From Thermodesulfovibrio sp. (GTDB taxonomy: Bacteria; Nitrospirota; Thermodesulfovibrionia; UBA6902): a stretch of 33,424 nt of DNA. Below are positions 23,490-33,174 of this stretch, in pieces; within the stretch, counting starts at the first letter, position 1, and each line of letters opens with the position of its first letter. The stretch is from assembly GCA_026982355.1 (NCBI GenBank), contig JALSHG010000006.1:1-33424 (forward strand). Reading direction: 5' to 3'. The translations under genes and the position numbers were made by a program. The notes below the pieces were generated by a model. It had not been told where the DNA came from, ran no database searches, and worked only from the letters and a program-made list of their open reading frames with translations.

Positions 23490-24464
23490 ATGGCGAGAAA
23501 GATCTCTTATACAATTATCGCAGTGTTTGCAATCCTGGCACTCCAGGCATCCGGCCTTCATACGGCTTGCGGGGCCGTGCTGCTCGACAGGGTTGTTGCG
23601 ACCGTCAACAACGAGGTCATAACGTGGAGTGAACTGGTGAACACGATCAAGCTGGAGGGCAAGGCATACCTGCAGGATGTCTCCGCGGAAGAAAGGCGGA
23701 AGAGGATACGGGAGCTTGAGAAGCCTTTCCTGAACAAACTTATCCGGATGAAGCTGGAGCTTCAGGAGGCCCGTGAAATGGGGCTTTCGGTGAGTGAAGC
23801 GGAGATTGACGGCGCGGTCGAGGATATCAGGAGAAAGTTCGATCTCACGGAAGATGCCCTTATGGCCTCTCTCCGGGCGGAAGGGATGTCCATGGAGGAT
23901 TACAGGGAGAGGCTGAAAGAGCAGATTCTCATATCAAAGGCCGTGAATTACGCCGTCAGGTCCAGGATTGTCATCACAGACAGGGAAATCCGGGAATATT
24001 ACGAGGCTAACAGGGACAAGTTCACCGGGAAGGAAAAGGTGAGGATAAGGCAGATATTCTTTGCGGCTCCGGCGGATGCCTCTGAAAAGGCGGATGTCGA
24101 GGCCAGGGCCGGGGATGTGATGCAACGGCTCAAAAAGGGGGAGGATTTCGCCAGGCTCGCGATAGAGTACTCCGAGGGACCCAGCAGGCAGTTCGGGGGT
24201 GATCTCGGGTACATAAGCCGCGGCAGCGCGCTCAGGGAAGTCGAGGGTGTGGCCTTCAGGCTTAAGATCGGCGAGGTCAGCAGCCCGTTCTGGAGTCCGG
24301 CGGGGCTTCACATCATAAAGGTCGAGGACAGGATAGAGGCCGGGGGAATGGAAAAGGCCAGGGAAAAGATAAAAGATATCCTTTTCAAAAAGGCATTTGA
24401 GTCAAAGTACCGTGAATGGAGCGCAGCCCTGAGGGAAAAGGCCTACGTGGAAGTGAAGCTTTAA
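23490..24464 (+). CDS. surA: SurA-like periplasmic peptidyl-prolyl isomerase/chaperone
   Basis: A 324-residue periplasmic chaperone for outer-membrane proteins. The signal peptide covers about residues 1-28 ([19 protein letters not shown]). The SurA N-terminal domain follows ([19 protein letters not shown], then a helical region to about 175). One parvulin domain spans about 178-272 ([60 protein letters not shown]). E. coli SurA has two parvulin domains and about 430 residues; this single-domain form is common outside Gammaproteobacteria. ATG 23490 is chosen because the signal peptide begins there; the frame upstream to 23346 is not protein-like. guaB follows after 42 bp. Confidence 0.9.
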   Translation: MARKISYTIIAVFAILALQASGLHTACGAVLLDRVVATVNNEVITWSELVNTIKLEGKAYLQDVSAEERRKRIRELEKPFLNKLIRMKLELQEAREMGLSVSEAEIDGAVEDIRRKFDLTEDALMASLRAEGMSMEDYRERLKEQILISKAVNYAVRSRIVITDREIREYYEANRDKFTGKEKVRIRQIFFAAPADASEKADVEARAGDVMQRLKKGEDFARLAIEYSEGPSRQFGGDLGYISRGSALREVEGVAFRLKIGEVSSPFWSPAGLHIIKVEDRIEAGGMEKAREKIKDILFKKAFESKYREWSAALREKAYVEVKL

Positions 24465-24503
24465 TTTGAGAGCAAATCTGAATCCATATATTTTAAGGAG
24501 TAA

Positions 24504-25967
<1,464 letters not shown>

Positions 25968-25970
25968 ATG

Positions 25971-26187
25971 AACTTTAGTGTCGCATAAGCAGGCAGGGGA
26001 GTCCGCCGGAAAACCTTTATAAAGCGATGGGATATCGGAAATATGTCTCTGTTGCGGGATTCAACGGAGAGTGAAATTGCAAAAGACGGCGATATGCCGT
26101 GCGGGATATTTCCTGAAGGTATCGCAGATAAAGCTTTTCCGCCGGGCTCCCCTGCCCGCAGGCGATGTTTTATGCAATCGCAAGGTT
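25971..26187 (+). repeat. Family A repeat, complete 217-bp long form
   Basis: The ends are AACTTTAGTGTCGCATAAGC and TATGCAATCGCAAGGTT. It carries, inverted, the internal blocks of the copy at 21609-21826: CCTTTATAAAGCGATGGGAT, GGAGAGTGAAATT and CAGATAAAGCTTTTCCGCC. It occupies nearly the whole guaB-guaA gap and ends 10 bp before the guaA ATG. Confidence 0.92.
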
Positions 26188-26197
26188 GGAGCGGATT

Positions 26198-27745
26198 ATG
26201 AAATTCAAAGAGAAAATCCTGGTTCTTGACTTCGGTTCCCAGTACACGCAGCTTATAGCCAGACGAGTGAGGGAAAACAGGGTGTACTCCGAAATCCTGC
26301 CTTTTAATGTTTCCATTGACCGTATCAGGGAATTCGGGCCGAAAGGCATAATCCTTTCAGGCGGACCCTCAAGGGTGGGGGCCGGCGATGCGCCCTTTCC
26401 GGATGAAGGAATATTCGGCCTCGGCATTCCGGTACTGGGCATATGTTACGGAATGCAGCTCATGGCCCACTGTCTCGGCGGAAAGGTGGGAAGGGCGGCG
26501 AAAAGGGAATACGGACGGGCCGAACTGGTGATCGATGACTTTACCGACCTGTTTAAGGGCCTCGCCCGCAGGCGCCACAATGTGGTCTGGATGAGCCACG
26601 GCGACAGGATACGGAAGCATCCGCCGGGATTCATCCCCATCGCCCATACGGACAATTCCCCCATAGCGGCGATGGCGGACAGGAAGCGCAGGTTCTATGC
26701 GCTTCAGTTCCATCCCGAGGTGGCGCACACCGAGCACGGGCAGAAGATAATGAGGAACTTCATATTCAACATCTGCAGGTGCAGGCCCGCGTGGACGATG
26801 AAGTCATTTATCGAGACAACGACAGGGGAGATAAGGGCAAGAGTCGGCAAAGACCGGGTGGTCTGCGCAATCAGCGGCGGTGTTGACTCCGCCGTCACGG
26901 CGGTGCTCATGCACAAGGCCGTAAACAGACAGCTCACCTGCATCTTTGTGGACAACGGCGTGCTGAGAAAGGGAGAGGCGGAGAAGGTTGAACACACACT
27001 CAGGAAACACTTCCATATGAAGATAGTGTGCGTTGACGCGCGGGAGAGATTCCTCGGAAAATTAAAAGCCGTTACAGACCCTGAGAAGAAGAGGAAGATT
27101 ATAGGCAACGAGTTCATCCGCGTCTTTGAAGAAGAGGCGGGAAAAATAAAAGGTGTGAAATACCTTGCGCAGGGCACGCTGTATCCCGATGTGATAGAAA
27201 GCACCTCGTTCAGGGGCCCCTCGGCGACCATAAAAAGCCATCATAATGTGGGAGGACTTCTGAAGCACATGAAGCTCCAGCTCATTGAGCCGCTGAGGGA
27301 GCTTTTCAAGGATGAGGTCAGGATTCTCGGCAGGGAATTGGGAATCCCCGGGGAAATACTCAACCGCCATCCGTTCCCCGGGCCCGGGCTGGCGATAAGG
27401 ATCATCGGCAGGGTCACCCCCCAGCGGGTGGATATACTCCGGAAGGCCGATGCCGTAGTCCTTGAGGAAATCAGAAATGCGGGCATTTATAATGAGATAT
27501 GGCAGGCATTTGCGGTTCTGCTGCCCATAAAGACCGTGGGCGTGATGGGGGATGAAAGGACATATGAAAACGTCATCGCGGTAAGGGCCGTAACCAGCGT
27601 TGACGGAATGACCGCGGACTGGGCAAAGCTGCCCTGCGAAGTGCTCGGGCGCATCTCCAACAGGGTCATTAACGAGGTCAAGGGCGTAAACAGGGTTGTA
27701 TACGACATAAGCTCAAAGCCGCCGGGCACCATTGAGTGGGAGTGA
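26198..27745 (+). CDS. guaA: GMP synthase (glutamine-hydrolysing)
   Basis: A 515-residue two-activity enzyme converting XMP to GMP with ATP and glutamine. The N-terminal class I amidotransferase has its nucleophile Cys83 in GICYGMQLM and the His-Glu pair in [12 protein letters not shown]. The ATP-pyrophosphatase domain has the PP-loop [17 protein letters not shown]. The C-terminal dimerisation domain ends [16 protein letters not shown], the usual GuaA terminus. ATG 26198 is chosen because GGAG at 26188-26191 is 6 nt upstream and the protein then opens [20 protein letters not shown]; the frame upstream is repeat sequence. The Shine-Dalgarno touches the end of the repeat. Confidence 0.97.
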   Translation: MKFKEKILVLDFGSQYTQLIARRVRENRVYSEILPFNVSIDRIREFGPKGIILSGGPSRVGAGDAPFPDEGIFGLGIPVLGICYGMQLMAHCLGGKVGRAAKREYGRAELVIDDFTDLFKGLARRRHNVVWMSHGDRIRKHPPGFIPIAHTDNSPIAAMADRKRRFYALQFHPEVAHTEHGQKIMRNFIFNICRCRPAWTMKSFIETTTGEIRARVGKDRVVCAISGGVDSAVTAVLMHKAVNRQLTCIFVDNGVLRKGEAEKVEHTLRKHFHMKIVCVDARERFLGKLKAVTDPEKKRKIIGNEFIRVFEEEAGKIKGVKYLAQGTLYPDVIESTSFRGPSATIKSHHNVGGLLKHMKLQLIEPLRELFKDEVRILGRELGIPGEILNRHPFPGPGLAIRIIGRVTPQRVDILRKADAVVLEEIRNAGIYNEIWQAFAVLLPIKTVGVMGDERTYENVIAVRAVTSVDGMTADWAKLPCEVLGRISNRVINEVKGVNRVVYDISSKPPGTIEWE

Positions 27746-27751
27746 GCTTCA

Positions 27752-27780
27752 ATCTTGAAGTTGCATAAACAGGCAGGTGA
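27752..27780 (+). repeat. Family A repeat, left-half remnant
   Basis: ATCTTGAAGTTGCATAAAC then AGGCAGGTGA matches the left end of family A (ACCTTAATGTTGCATAAGCC then GGCAGGGGA). The right half is absent. Its AGGTGA probably serves as the ribosome binding site of the next gene. Confidence 0.55.
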
Positions 27781-27785
27781 TTTCC

Positions 27786-28496
27786 GTGAACAGAAATGTT
27801 AATCTCTCTTTTTTTCTTCTGCTTTTGTTATCTTTAACCATTACCTGTTATGCCTATGCAGGTGGAAGGGAGGATGGAAAAATGACGGAATACATACACT
27901 GGCTGGGACATGATACATTCAGGATAGAGGGCGAACGGATTATCTTCACGGATCCTTTCAGGATACGCAAAAGCGCCTCTGCCGACATAATCCTTATAAC
28001 CCATGACCACTATGACCACTGTTCCCCCGAAGATGTAGAGAAACTCCTGGGTCCCGACACCGTCATAGTGGCGACCCCGGACTGCGCCGGCAAGCTGCCG
28101 GGAAAGGTCAAGACCGTAAAACCCGGGGACAGGCTCACGGTAAAGGGAATCGATATAGAGGCAGTGCCCGCCTACAACACCGACAAGCAGTTTCATACCA
28201 GGGACAGGAACTGGGTCGGCTACATCTTTACAGTAAAGGGACAGAGGATATATCTCGCCGGAGACACCGACCATATACCGGAGATGAAGACTTTCAGGGC
28301 TGATATTGCGCTGTTACCCGTCTCCGGCACATATGTAATGACCGCTGATGAGGCGGTCGGGGCGGCGCTTGACATAAAGCCCGCGGTTGCGATCCCCATG
28401 CACTACAACTCCATAGTGGGAACGGAAAAAGACGCTGAAAAATTTGCAGCGGGGCTGAAGGGGAAGATAGAAGTAAAGATACCCGGGAAAGAATAG
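27786..28496 (+). CDS. Metallo-beta-lactamase-fold hydrolase (UlaG-like), probably exported
   Basis: A metallo-beta-lactamase superfamily protein of about 236 residues with the metal motif THDHYDHCSPED (HxHxDH), a second acidic ligand in YLAGDTDHIPEM and a final His in PMHYNS. It resembles the COG2220/UlaG-like group of metal-dependent hydrolases; the substrate is unknown. From GTG 27786 the protein begins with a signal-like segment (LSFFLLLLLSLTITCYAYAG), implying a periplasmic enzyme. GTG 27777 is also possible. ATG 27882, with GGGAGG 8 nt upstream, would give a cytoplasmic form starting TEYIHWLGHDTF, which is where most relatives start. Both forms may be made. Confidence 0.85.
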   Translation: MNRNVNLSFFLLLLLSLTITCYAYAGGREDGKMTEYIHWLGHDTFRIEGERIIFTDPFRIRKSASADIILITHDHYDHCSPEDVEKLLGPDTVIVATPDCAGKLPGKVKTVKPGDRLTVKGIDIEAVPAYNTDKQFHTRDRNWVGYIFTVKGQRIYLAGDTDHIPEMKTFRADIALLPVSGTYVMTADEAVGAALDIKPAVAIPMHYNSIVGTEKDAEKFAAGLKGKIEVKIPGKE

Positions 28497-28552
28497 TGTA
28501 AGTCCGGAAGCCGAACAAGTGTCGGTTTCCGACAACCGATTCCATACTGACG

Positions 28553-28602
28553 CTTAATGTTGCATAAGCCCGCAGGCGGTGTTTTTATGCAACCGCAAGT
28601 TT
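28553..28602 (+). repeat. Family A repeat, 50-bp minimal form
   Basis: CTTAATGTTGCATAAGCC, a short CGCAGGCGG core, then TTTTTATGCAACCGCAAG. The outer arms pair across a very small core. It lies 13 bp before the nth start. Confidence 0.85.
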
Positions 28603-28615
28603 AAACTGTAAACCC

Positions 28616-29242
28616 ATGGCCGATGCCGGAAAGATATCGAAACTTTTACTGAAAAAATACCCGAACCCGCGGATTGCGCTTAATTTCTCCAGTCCCCTGG
28701 AGCTTCTCGTCGCCGCCATCCTGTCCGCCCGCTGTACGGATGTGAAGGTCAATGAAGTCACCGCCGGTCTTTTCGGAAAATACAGGACCGCGCGGGATTA
28801 CGCCTCTGCCGATCTCAGGACACTTGAATCAGAGATAAAACCCACGGGTTTCTATAAAAACAAGGCAAAGATGATCATCGAATGCTGCAGGAAGATCGCC
28901 GGCGAGTTTAACGGAAGGGTCCCGGATACCATGGAACAACTGACCGCACTGCCGGGGGTGGGCAGAAAAACGGCCAATGTTGTCCTGGGCAGCGCCTTCG
29001 GCAGGCCGGCCATGGCCGTTGACACGCATGTGCTCAGGGTCTCGAACAGGCTCGGCATAGCCCGCTCCCGCGATCCCGGGCAGGTGGAGGAAGAGCTCAG
29101 AAGGCGGATTCCCGGAAAAATTCTGACGCCGTTCAACCTCGCCCTGATCCTCCACGGGCGGGAAACCTGCACCGCGGCAAGGCCGAAATGCAGGCAGTGC
29201 GTGCTCAACAAAGAATGTGAATGGCCGGAGAAGACCTCCTGA
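28616..29242 (+). CDS. nth: Endonuclease III (DNA glycosylase/AP lyase)
   Basis: A 208-residue base-excision repair enzyme that removes oxidised pyrimidines and nicks at the abasic site. The helix-hairpin-helix LPGVGRKTANVVL carries catalytic Lys118, and VDTHVLRVSNRLG carries catalytic Asp136. The C-terminal [4Fe-4S] loop is Cys185, Cys192, Cys195 and Cys201, the C-x6-C-x2-C-x5-C pattern of the family. Length is normal. No strong Shine-Dalgarno precedes the ATG; a minimal family A repeat lies immediately upstream. It heads a rightward series with birA, coaX, the universal stress gene, the JAMM gene and tonB at short spacing. Confidence 0.96.
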   Translation: MADAGKISKLLLKKYPNPRIALNFSSPLELLVAAILSARCTDVKVNEVTAGLFGKYRTARDYASADLRTLESEIKPTGFYKNKAKMIIECCRKIAGEFNGRVPDTMEQLTALPGVGRKTANVVLGSAFGRPAMAVDTHVLRVSNRLGIARSRDPGQVEEELRRRIPGKILTPFNLALILHGRETCTAARPKCRQCVLNKECEWPEKTS

Positions 29243-29258
29243 GCACAGGCCGGGCATC

Positions 29259-30074
29259 ATGAACAGGAAATCCCGCAACCCGCAGCCCGCAACCCGCGGC
29301 GTCGCCCCTGCATTCAGGGGAGACATCATCGGCAGGGAGATAATATTTCTTGAAACAACCACCTCGACAAACGACGCGGCATTTCAGGCGGCGGGGCTGA
29401 GGCATGACCCTGAAGGGATCGTGGTCGTCGCGGATTCGCAGACAGCGGGCAGGGGCAGGTTCGGCAGGCGGTGGGAATCGCCCCCGGGCGTCAACCTGTA
29501 CTTCACGGTGCTGCTGTGCCCCCCGCTTCAACCACGGGAAGTCCCGCTTCTCACACTGGCGGCCGGCACGGCCGCCGCCTCTGCAATAAGGGAATTCACG
29601 GGTTTGAAGGCTGAAATAAAATGGCCCAATGATATTATTGTAAACGGCAGAAAGACCGGCGGGATACTCGTGGAAATGAAGACCGGCGCACGCAGGATAA
29701 ACCTTCTTGCCGCCGGTATCGGGATAAACGCAAACATGCCCCCCGGCTCCCTCCCGGAACATATAAGGCCGTTTACAACGTCGTTAAAGGCGGAGGCGGG
29801 CAGGGCCGTTGACAGGGCCGGGCTTTTCACCCTCATACTGGAGAAACTGGAACATGCCTATAAAATTCTCTTAAATGGTGATAAGAGGGCTTTAATTAAT
29901 GAATGGCTTCGTTTAAACTTCACTATAGGAAAAAACATACAGGTCAGCACCCCCCACGGGATAATATCCGGCGTTGCAGAGGCAATCAACGACAGCGGAG
30001 AACTCTTGATAAGGCTTTCATCCGGAGAGCTGGAGACAGTAAGGGCGGGGGATGTGACGGTGTTGAAAAACTGA
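29259..30074 (+). CDS. birA: Biotin-[acetyl-CoA-carboxylase] ligase, without repressor domain
   Basis: A 271-residue biotin protein ligase, joining biotin to the carrier lysine of carboxylases through biotinyl-AMP. It has FLETTTSTND, the biotinyl-AMP motif GRGRFGRRW, VNLYFTVLL, IKWPNDIIVNGRKTGGIL and GIGINAN, then a small C-terminal domain ending in LETVRAGDV. The winged-helix DNA-binding domain of E. coli BirA is absent, so it cannot act as a biotin-operon repressor. ATG 29259 lies 17 bp after the nth stop; the frame is open to 29217 inside nth, giving a non-family leader. Residues about 2-20 are basic and low in complexity, from a short CCCGCAACC-like tandem repeat in the DNA. Confidence 0.93.
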   Translation: MNRKSRNPQPATRGVAPAFRGDIIGREIIFLETTTSTNDAAFQAAGLRHDPEGIVVVADSQTAGRGRFGRRWESPPGVNLYFTVLLCPPLQPREVPLLTLAAGTAAASAIREFTGLKAEIKWPNDIIVNGRKTGGILVEMKTGARRINLLAAGIGINANMPPGSLPEHIRPFTTSLKAEAGRAVDRAGLFTLILEKLEHAYKILLNGDKRALINEWLRLNFTIGKNIQVSTPHGIISGVAEAINDSGELLIRLSSGELETVRAGDVTVLKN

Positions 30075-30087
30075 TGCCGAAAGACAC

Positions 30088-30903
30088 ATGCTTTTACTTA
30101 TCGACATAGGAAACTCGGATATCACGACAGGCCTCTGTGAAAACGGCTCTGTTGAACATACATTGAGGCTCGGGACACTCATCGTGGCCGGGGATGCCGG
30201 GATGTTTTCAAGGGTCCTCGGGGATTTTATCAGGGAGTGCGGCATGCGGCGGCCCGGAGGCGCCGCAATATGTTCGGTCGTTCCCCGGATTACGCCTTTG
30301 ATTACAGATGTCCTCCGGCGGACCTTCGACATTGAGCCCCTGATCGTAAGTCACCGGCTGAAGACGGGGTTGAGGTTCTCAATAAAGGACATCAAAGGGC
30401 TGGGCGCGGACAGGATCGCCGGCGCCGCGGCGGCCCGCCGGCTTTACAGGGGCAACCTCGTGGTGGTGGATTTCGGCACAGCGACCACCTTCAACGTTGT
30501 CACGGAGGACGGCGAATACAAGGGCGGCGCTATCATGCCGGGGCCGGGTTTGTCGGCCGGTTCCCTTGCCGGGAAAACGGCAAAGCTGCCTCAGGTGGAC
30601 CTGGACGGACCTGTCAGGGTTCCCGGCAGGGACACCGCCGGAAACATCCGTGCCGGCGTGATTCTCGGACATGCCGGCGCTGTTGAGAGAATCATCGGCG
30701 AAATGGAAAACGAACTTAAAACGGACCTGTCCCTCATTGTCACAGGCGGTTTCAGCGGGCTGATAACACCGCATATGAAGATCGAACCCGTCGACATCAA
30801 CCCCTTGCTCATCCTTGATGGATTGAGATTTATCCATGAGATGAATTCAGGTGTTCTTTCAAAAAACGCCTCCGTACGGGAGGCGGTAAATTCAGGAGGT
30901 TAA
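30088..30903 (+). CDS. coaX: Type III pantothenate kinase
   Basis: A 271-residue ASKHA-fold kinase that phosphorylates pantothenate in the first step of CoA synthesis. It opens LLLIDIGNSDITTGL (phosphate-binding loop with Asp6), followed by GLGADRIAGAAAA, VVDFGTATTFNVV with the conserved Asp, and GGAIMPGPGLSAGSLAGKTAKLP. The usual length. Type III enzymes are not feedback-inhibited by CoA and usually need a monovalent cation. It starts 13 bp after birA, a common pairing in bacteria. A strong hairpin at 30867-30885 lies in its last codons, just before the next gene's ribosome binding site. Confidence 0.95.
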   Translation: MLLLIDIGNSDITTGLCENGSVEHTLRLGTLIVAGDAGMFSRVLGDFIRECGMRRPGGAAICSVVPRITPLITDVLRRTFDIEPLIVSHRLKTGLRFSIKDIKGLGADRIAGAAAARRLYRGNLVVVDFGTATTFNVVTEDGEYKGGAIMPGPGLSAGSLAGKTAKLPQVDLDGPVRVPGRDTAGNIRAGVILGHAGAVERIIGEMENELKTDLSLIVTGGFSGLITPHMKIEPVDINPLLILDGLRFIHEMNSGVLSKNASVREAVNSGG

Positions 30904-30906
30904 TAT

Positions 30907-31362
30907 ATGAAAGTCGAACGCATACTATTTCCAACGGATTTCTCGGAAGGCTCCACTCATGCGATGCATTATGCCGTGGATCTTGCAAAACATTACAATT
31001 CAAAGCTCTATATCCTTCATGTTATTTACGACATTACAAAGGCAACGGAGATATACATACCCCATGTCTCCGCCGACCTGCTTTATAAAGAGCTGAACGA
31101 CTGGGCACTGAAAGAGATAGACAGGTACTGCGTGGAGGAGATAAAGGACATCTCCAACGTGGAGAAAAAAGTCGTGACGGGCATCCCCTATGAAGAGATA
31201 ATCAAATTCGCCGAGAAGGAAAAGATCGACATGATCGTCATGGGTTCATACGGAAGGGTCGGCATAGAGAGGTTCTTCTTCGGCAGCACAGCGGAAAAGG
31301 TGGTCAGGAGGGCGCCGTGCCCGGTGATGGCGGTAAGAGCGCTGGATCACGGGAGAAAATAA
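30907..31362 (+). CDS. Universal stress protein, UspA family
   Basis: A 151-residue single-domain universal stress protein. It opens VERILFPTDFSEGSTHAMHYA and has the ATP-binding signature GSYGRVGIERFFFGSTAEKV (G-x2-G-x9-GS) followed by APCPVMAVR, so an ATP-binding type is expected. Such proteins accumulate under starvation or other stresses; the specific target is not evident. CAGGAGG lies upstream of the ATG, and the gene starts 3 bp after coaX. The JAMM gene follows 14 bp later. Confidence 0.94.
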   Translation: MKVERILFPTDFSEGSTHAMHYAVDLAKHYNSKLYILHVIYDITKATEIYIPHVSADLLYKELNDWALKEIDRYCVEEIKDISNVEKKVVTGIPYEEIIKFAEKEKIDMIVMGSYGRVGIERFFFGSTAEKVVRRAPCPVMAVRALDHGRK

Positions 31363-31376
31363 AAAAGCCGAGGCGC

Positions 31377-31889
31377 ATGAAGGTATATCTCTCGGAGAAT
31401 GCCTTTATGGGCCTCCTGCTGAGCAGCGCCGAGGTCTTCAAGAGGGAGTGCCTGGGATACCTCCTCGGTTACCGTCTCGACGACCGCTTCATAGTGGAAT
31501 ACGCCTTTGGCCTGCAGACAGCAAGGAGAAAGCGGCGTGGGGTCATATTTCACCACAGGGACCAGAAAAAGATAGAGCCCATACTCTCGAACTTCGTGAA
31601 GCTCCAGATAGTGGGGGATTTCCATTCCCACACCCCGTACGGCAACACAAAAGGCATCCCTGTGCCCAGCCCCCAGGACATCAGGGAGATGGAGAAAGAC
31701 AATCTCTACATTATAATAGCCATAAACGAGCTGGAGAAGACCAAGCCGTGGAAAGAAAACAAGGACGGCAGCATCTCCGGGAGCATGGGGGACTTGTTCT
31801 TTAAAATATCGGCATATTTTTACATAGACAGCATACACCAGAGGGCCCCCATCTACTGTCCGTTCCCACCGGGCCTGAAAGTAGGATGA
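31377..31889 (+). CDS. JAMM/MPN+ domain metalloprotease-like protein
   Basis: A 170-residue stand-alone MPN domain of the JAB1/Mov34 superfamily. The zinc-site residues are present: Glu24 in KRECLGYLLG, His83 and His85 in FHSH, then Ser98 and Asp101 in SPQD. The usual pattern is H-x-H-x7-S-x2-D; here 12 residues separate His85 from Ser98, a 5-residue insertion beside the active site. Bacterial members can cleave ubiquitin-like or sulfur-carrier tails or peptides, but no such carrier is encoded nearby. A buried family member that acts on a modified protein is only inference. ATG 31377 is preferred, after GAGG; the frame extends 20 residues into the stress gene. Confidence 0.85.
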   Translation: MKVYLSENAFMGLLLSSAEVFKRECLGYLLGYRLDDRFIVEYAFGLQTARRKRRGVIFHHRDQKKIEPILSNFVKLQIVGDFHSHTPYGNTKGIPVPSPQDIREMEKDNLYIIIAINELEKTKPWKENKDGSISGSMGDLFFKISAYFYIDSIHQRAPIYCPFPPGLKVG

Positions 31890-31907
31890 CACTGCGGACA
31901 AATTGAA

Positions 31908-32636
31908 TTGAGTCTCAGGCGCTGCATAGCCATATCCGTGTTGTTTCACATCATGTTGCTGTGGGGTATATGGACCGTGCCTTCCATGACGCGCAGCAGG
32001 GTGCAGGTGTTTAATGTCGACCTTGTGGAACCTCGCGAAGCCCGGAAGCCTCCGGCCCCGGCGAAGAGAAAACCGGTGCTCGAAAAAAAGACCCGCCGGC
32101 CCCCCGTCATCGTAAAACCCCGCAGTCCCGCAGGCGGGAAAAAACCGTTGCCGGGGGCCGCGCACGGCAGGGGCACGGAGCCGCCTCAAAAGGACACGGA
32201 AGAGACGGAAACCGCCCCCCCGCCCCCGCAGAGGGCGCCCCTGTCTTCACTGTTCGACAGGAAAACCATAGAAAAATTCGCCCGGAAAGGCCTGCCGCCC
32301 GGCAACGGGCTTTCATTCGATACATCCGTATTCAGGTACCGCAGGTACATGAGAACGCTGAAGGAACGGATTGAAGGCATCTGGAAATATCCTGAAGAGG
32401 CCGGCCGGCGGGGAATATCCGGCGATCTTTACATGGATTTCACGATAAAAAAAGACGGGACACTCGGTGAAATCGAGATTGTAAGGACATCCGGCTACAG
32501 GGAGCTTGACGAAGCGGCGATAAAGGCCCTGAGAGACGCCGCACCGTTCTGGCCGCTGCCTGACGACTGGGACAAGGACAGCCTGAAGATAAGGGGGCAC
32601 TTCATATACATTCTCGGCAGGACCTATATCATGTAG
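31908..32636 (+). CDS. tonB: TonB-family energy-transducing protein
   Basis: A 242-residue protein with TonB architecture. One N-terminal transmembrane segment (about 5-25, AISVLFHIMLLWGIWTV) is followed by a proline- and lysine-rich periplasmic spacer (about 40-110, with PPAPAKRKPV, KTRRPPVIVKP and EPPQKD). The C-terminal TonB domain (about 150-240) reads KERIEGIWKYPEEAGRRG, GDLYMDFTIKKDGTLGEIEIVRTSGYRELDEAAIKALRDA, FWPLPDDW. It links inner-membrane proton motive force to outer-membrane receptors. No ExbB or ExbD is in the window. TTG 31908 is used because there is no ATG that keeps the membrane anchor; its Shine-Dalgarno is poor. Confidence 0.9.
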   Translation: MSLRRCIAISVLFHIMLLWGIWTVPSMTRSRVQVFNVDLVEPREARKPPAPAKRKPVLEKKTRRPPVIVKPRSPAGGKKPLPGAAHGRGTEPPQKDTEETETAPPPPQRAPLSSLFDRKTIEKFARKGLPPGNGLSFDTSVFRYRRYMRTLKERIEGIWKYPEEAGRRGISGDLYMDFTIKKDGTLGEIEIVRTSGYRELDEAAIKALRDAAPFWPLPDDWDKDSLKIRGHFIYILGRTYIM

Positions 32637-32666
32637 ACAGGGGAAACCCTCCGGGCTTTCCTGTTT
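32637..32666 (+). terminator. Probable terminator after tonB, resembling a family A core
   Basis: ACAGG (32637-32641) pairs with CCTGT (32660-32664), with inner AAA/TTT and CCC/GGG pairs around a CCTCCGGG-type loop, then TTTAA. The wording CAGGGGA, ACCCTCCGGGCTTTCCTG matches the inner part of family A with its ends lost. The T-tract is short. Confidence 0.45.
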
Positions 32667-32791
32667 AATGACATCTCGACAGAGGAAGATAATTGCTGAC
32701 TTTTTCCTTCATTCACCAAAGACAAAATCATGCTATTTAGACAATAAACTACTCTGTCGCCGAGACAGGCAGGGGAGTGTATTCGGCAATA

Positions 32792-33103
32792 TTATCTGGA
32801 AGACAGGATTCCCTCAAGAAAAGTCCCCTTTATATCCTTTAATTCCTCCTGTGTATAACCGATAGCTTCTATAGGTTCAAAGACTTTCCCAGCCGCAAGA
32901 CCTAAAGTTTCGAGCCTTTCCCGGAGATTCATTTGAGCGAAATCATTTGAGATAACAATCAAGTCAATATCGCTGTCATCACGTGGATTCCCGCCTGCAT
33001 ATGAACCATAAAGAATGATATCCTGAGGCACTATGCCGAGAGCTTTCAGGGCATCTTTATAGCGCCTGATTATGTCTTCAACTTCTCGTTTTGTTTTAGC
33101 CAT
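32792..33103 (-). CDS. MNT-type nucleotidyltransferase (HEPN/MNT pair member)
   Basis: A 103-residue minimal nucleotidyltransferase of DNA-polymerase-beta fold. The motif GSYAGGNPRDDSDIDLIVIS (33-52) contains the G-S and DxD metal-binding residues, and a third acidic residue lies near FEPIEAIGYT. Such proteins are normally the antitoxin half of a HEPN/MNT toxin-antitoxin pair, where they can AMPylate or otherwise inactivate the HEPN RNase. Its ATG overlaps by 34 bp the 3' end of an upstream frame that looks like a HEPN C-terminus but has lost its start, so this gene is probably an orphan. A+T content is higher than in neighbours, consistent with a transferred module. Confidence 0.88.
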   Translation of the reverse strand: MAKTKREVEDIIRRYKDALKALGIVPQDIILYGSYAGGNPRDDSDIDLIVISNDFAQMNLRERLETLGLAAGKVFEPIEAIGYTQEELKDIKGTFLEGILSSR

Positions 33104-33174
33104 TCTAACGCTCTCTCAGTATATTCGAGATATTCCTTAACAACTTTTTCAGGATAACTTTCAATAAGTTTACC
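33070..33174 (-). pseudogene. HEPN-domain protein remnant (C-terminal fragment only)
   Basis: On the minus strand a frame without a start codon encodes about 34 residues, LIESYPEKVVKEYLEYTERA then LEWLKQNEKLKT, and ends at TAA 33072-33070. The amphipathic final helix, and the overlap with the MNT gene in the order HEPN then MNT, fit the C-terminus of a HEPN toxin. Moving upstream the frame meets an in-frame TAA (33177-33175) formed by the end of the family A repeat (AAGGTAA on the minus strand). The remaining 90-100 N-terminal residues expected are not present in the window. Confidence 0.62.

Noticed and set aside
27745-27762. Hairpin CTTCAATCTTGAAG as a guaA terminator
   Set aside because: The loop would be only 2 nt and no T-run follows.
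32668-32865. Rightward 65-codon frame after tonB
   Set aside because: It has no ribosome binding site or domain, and its end overlaps the MNT gene on the other strand.
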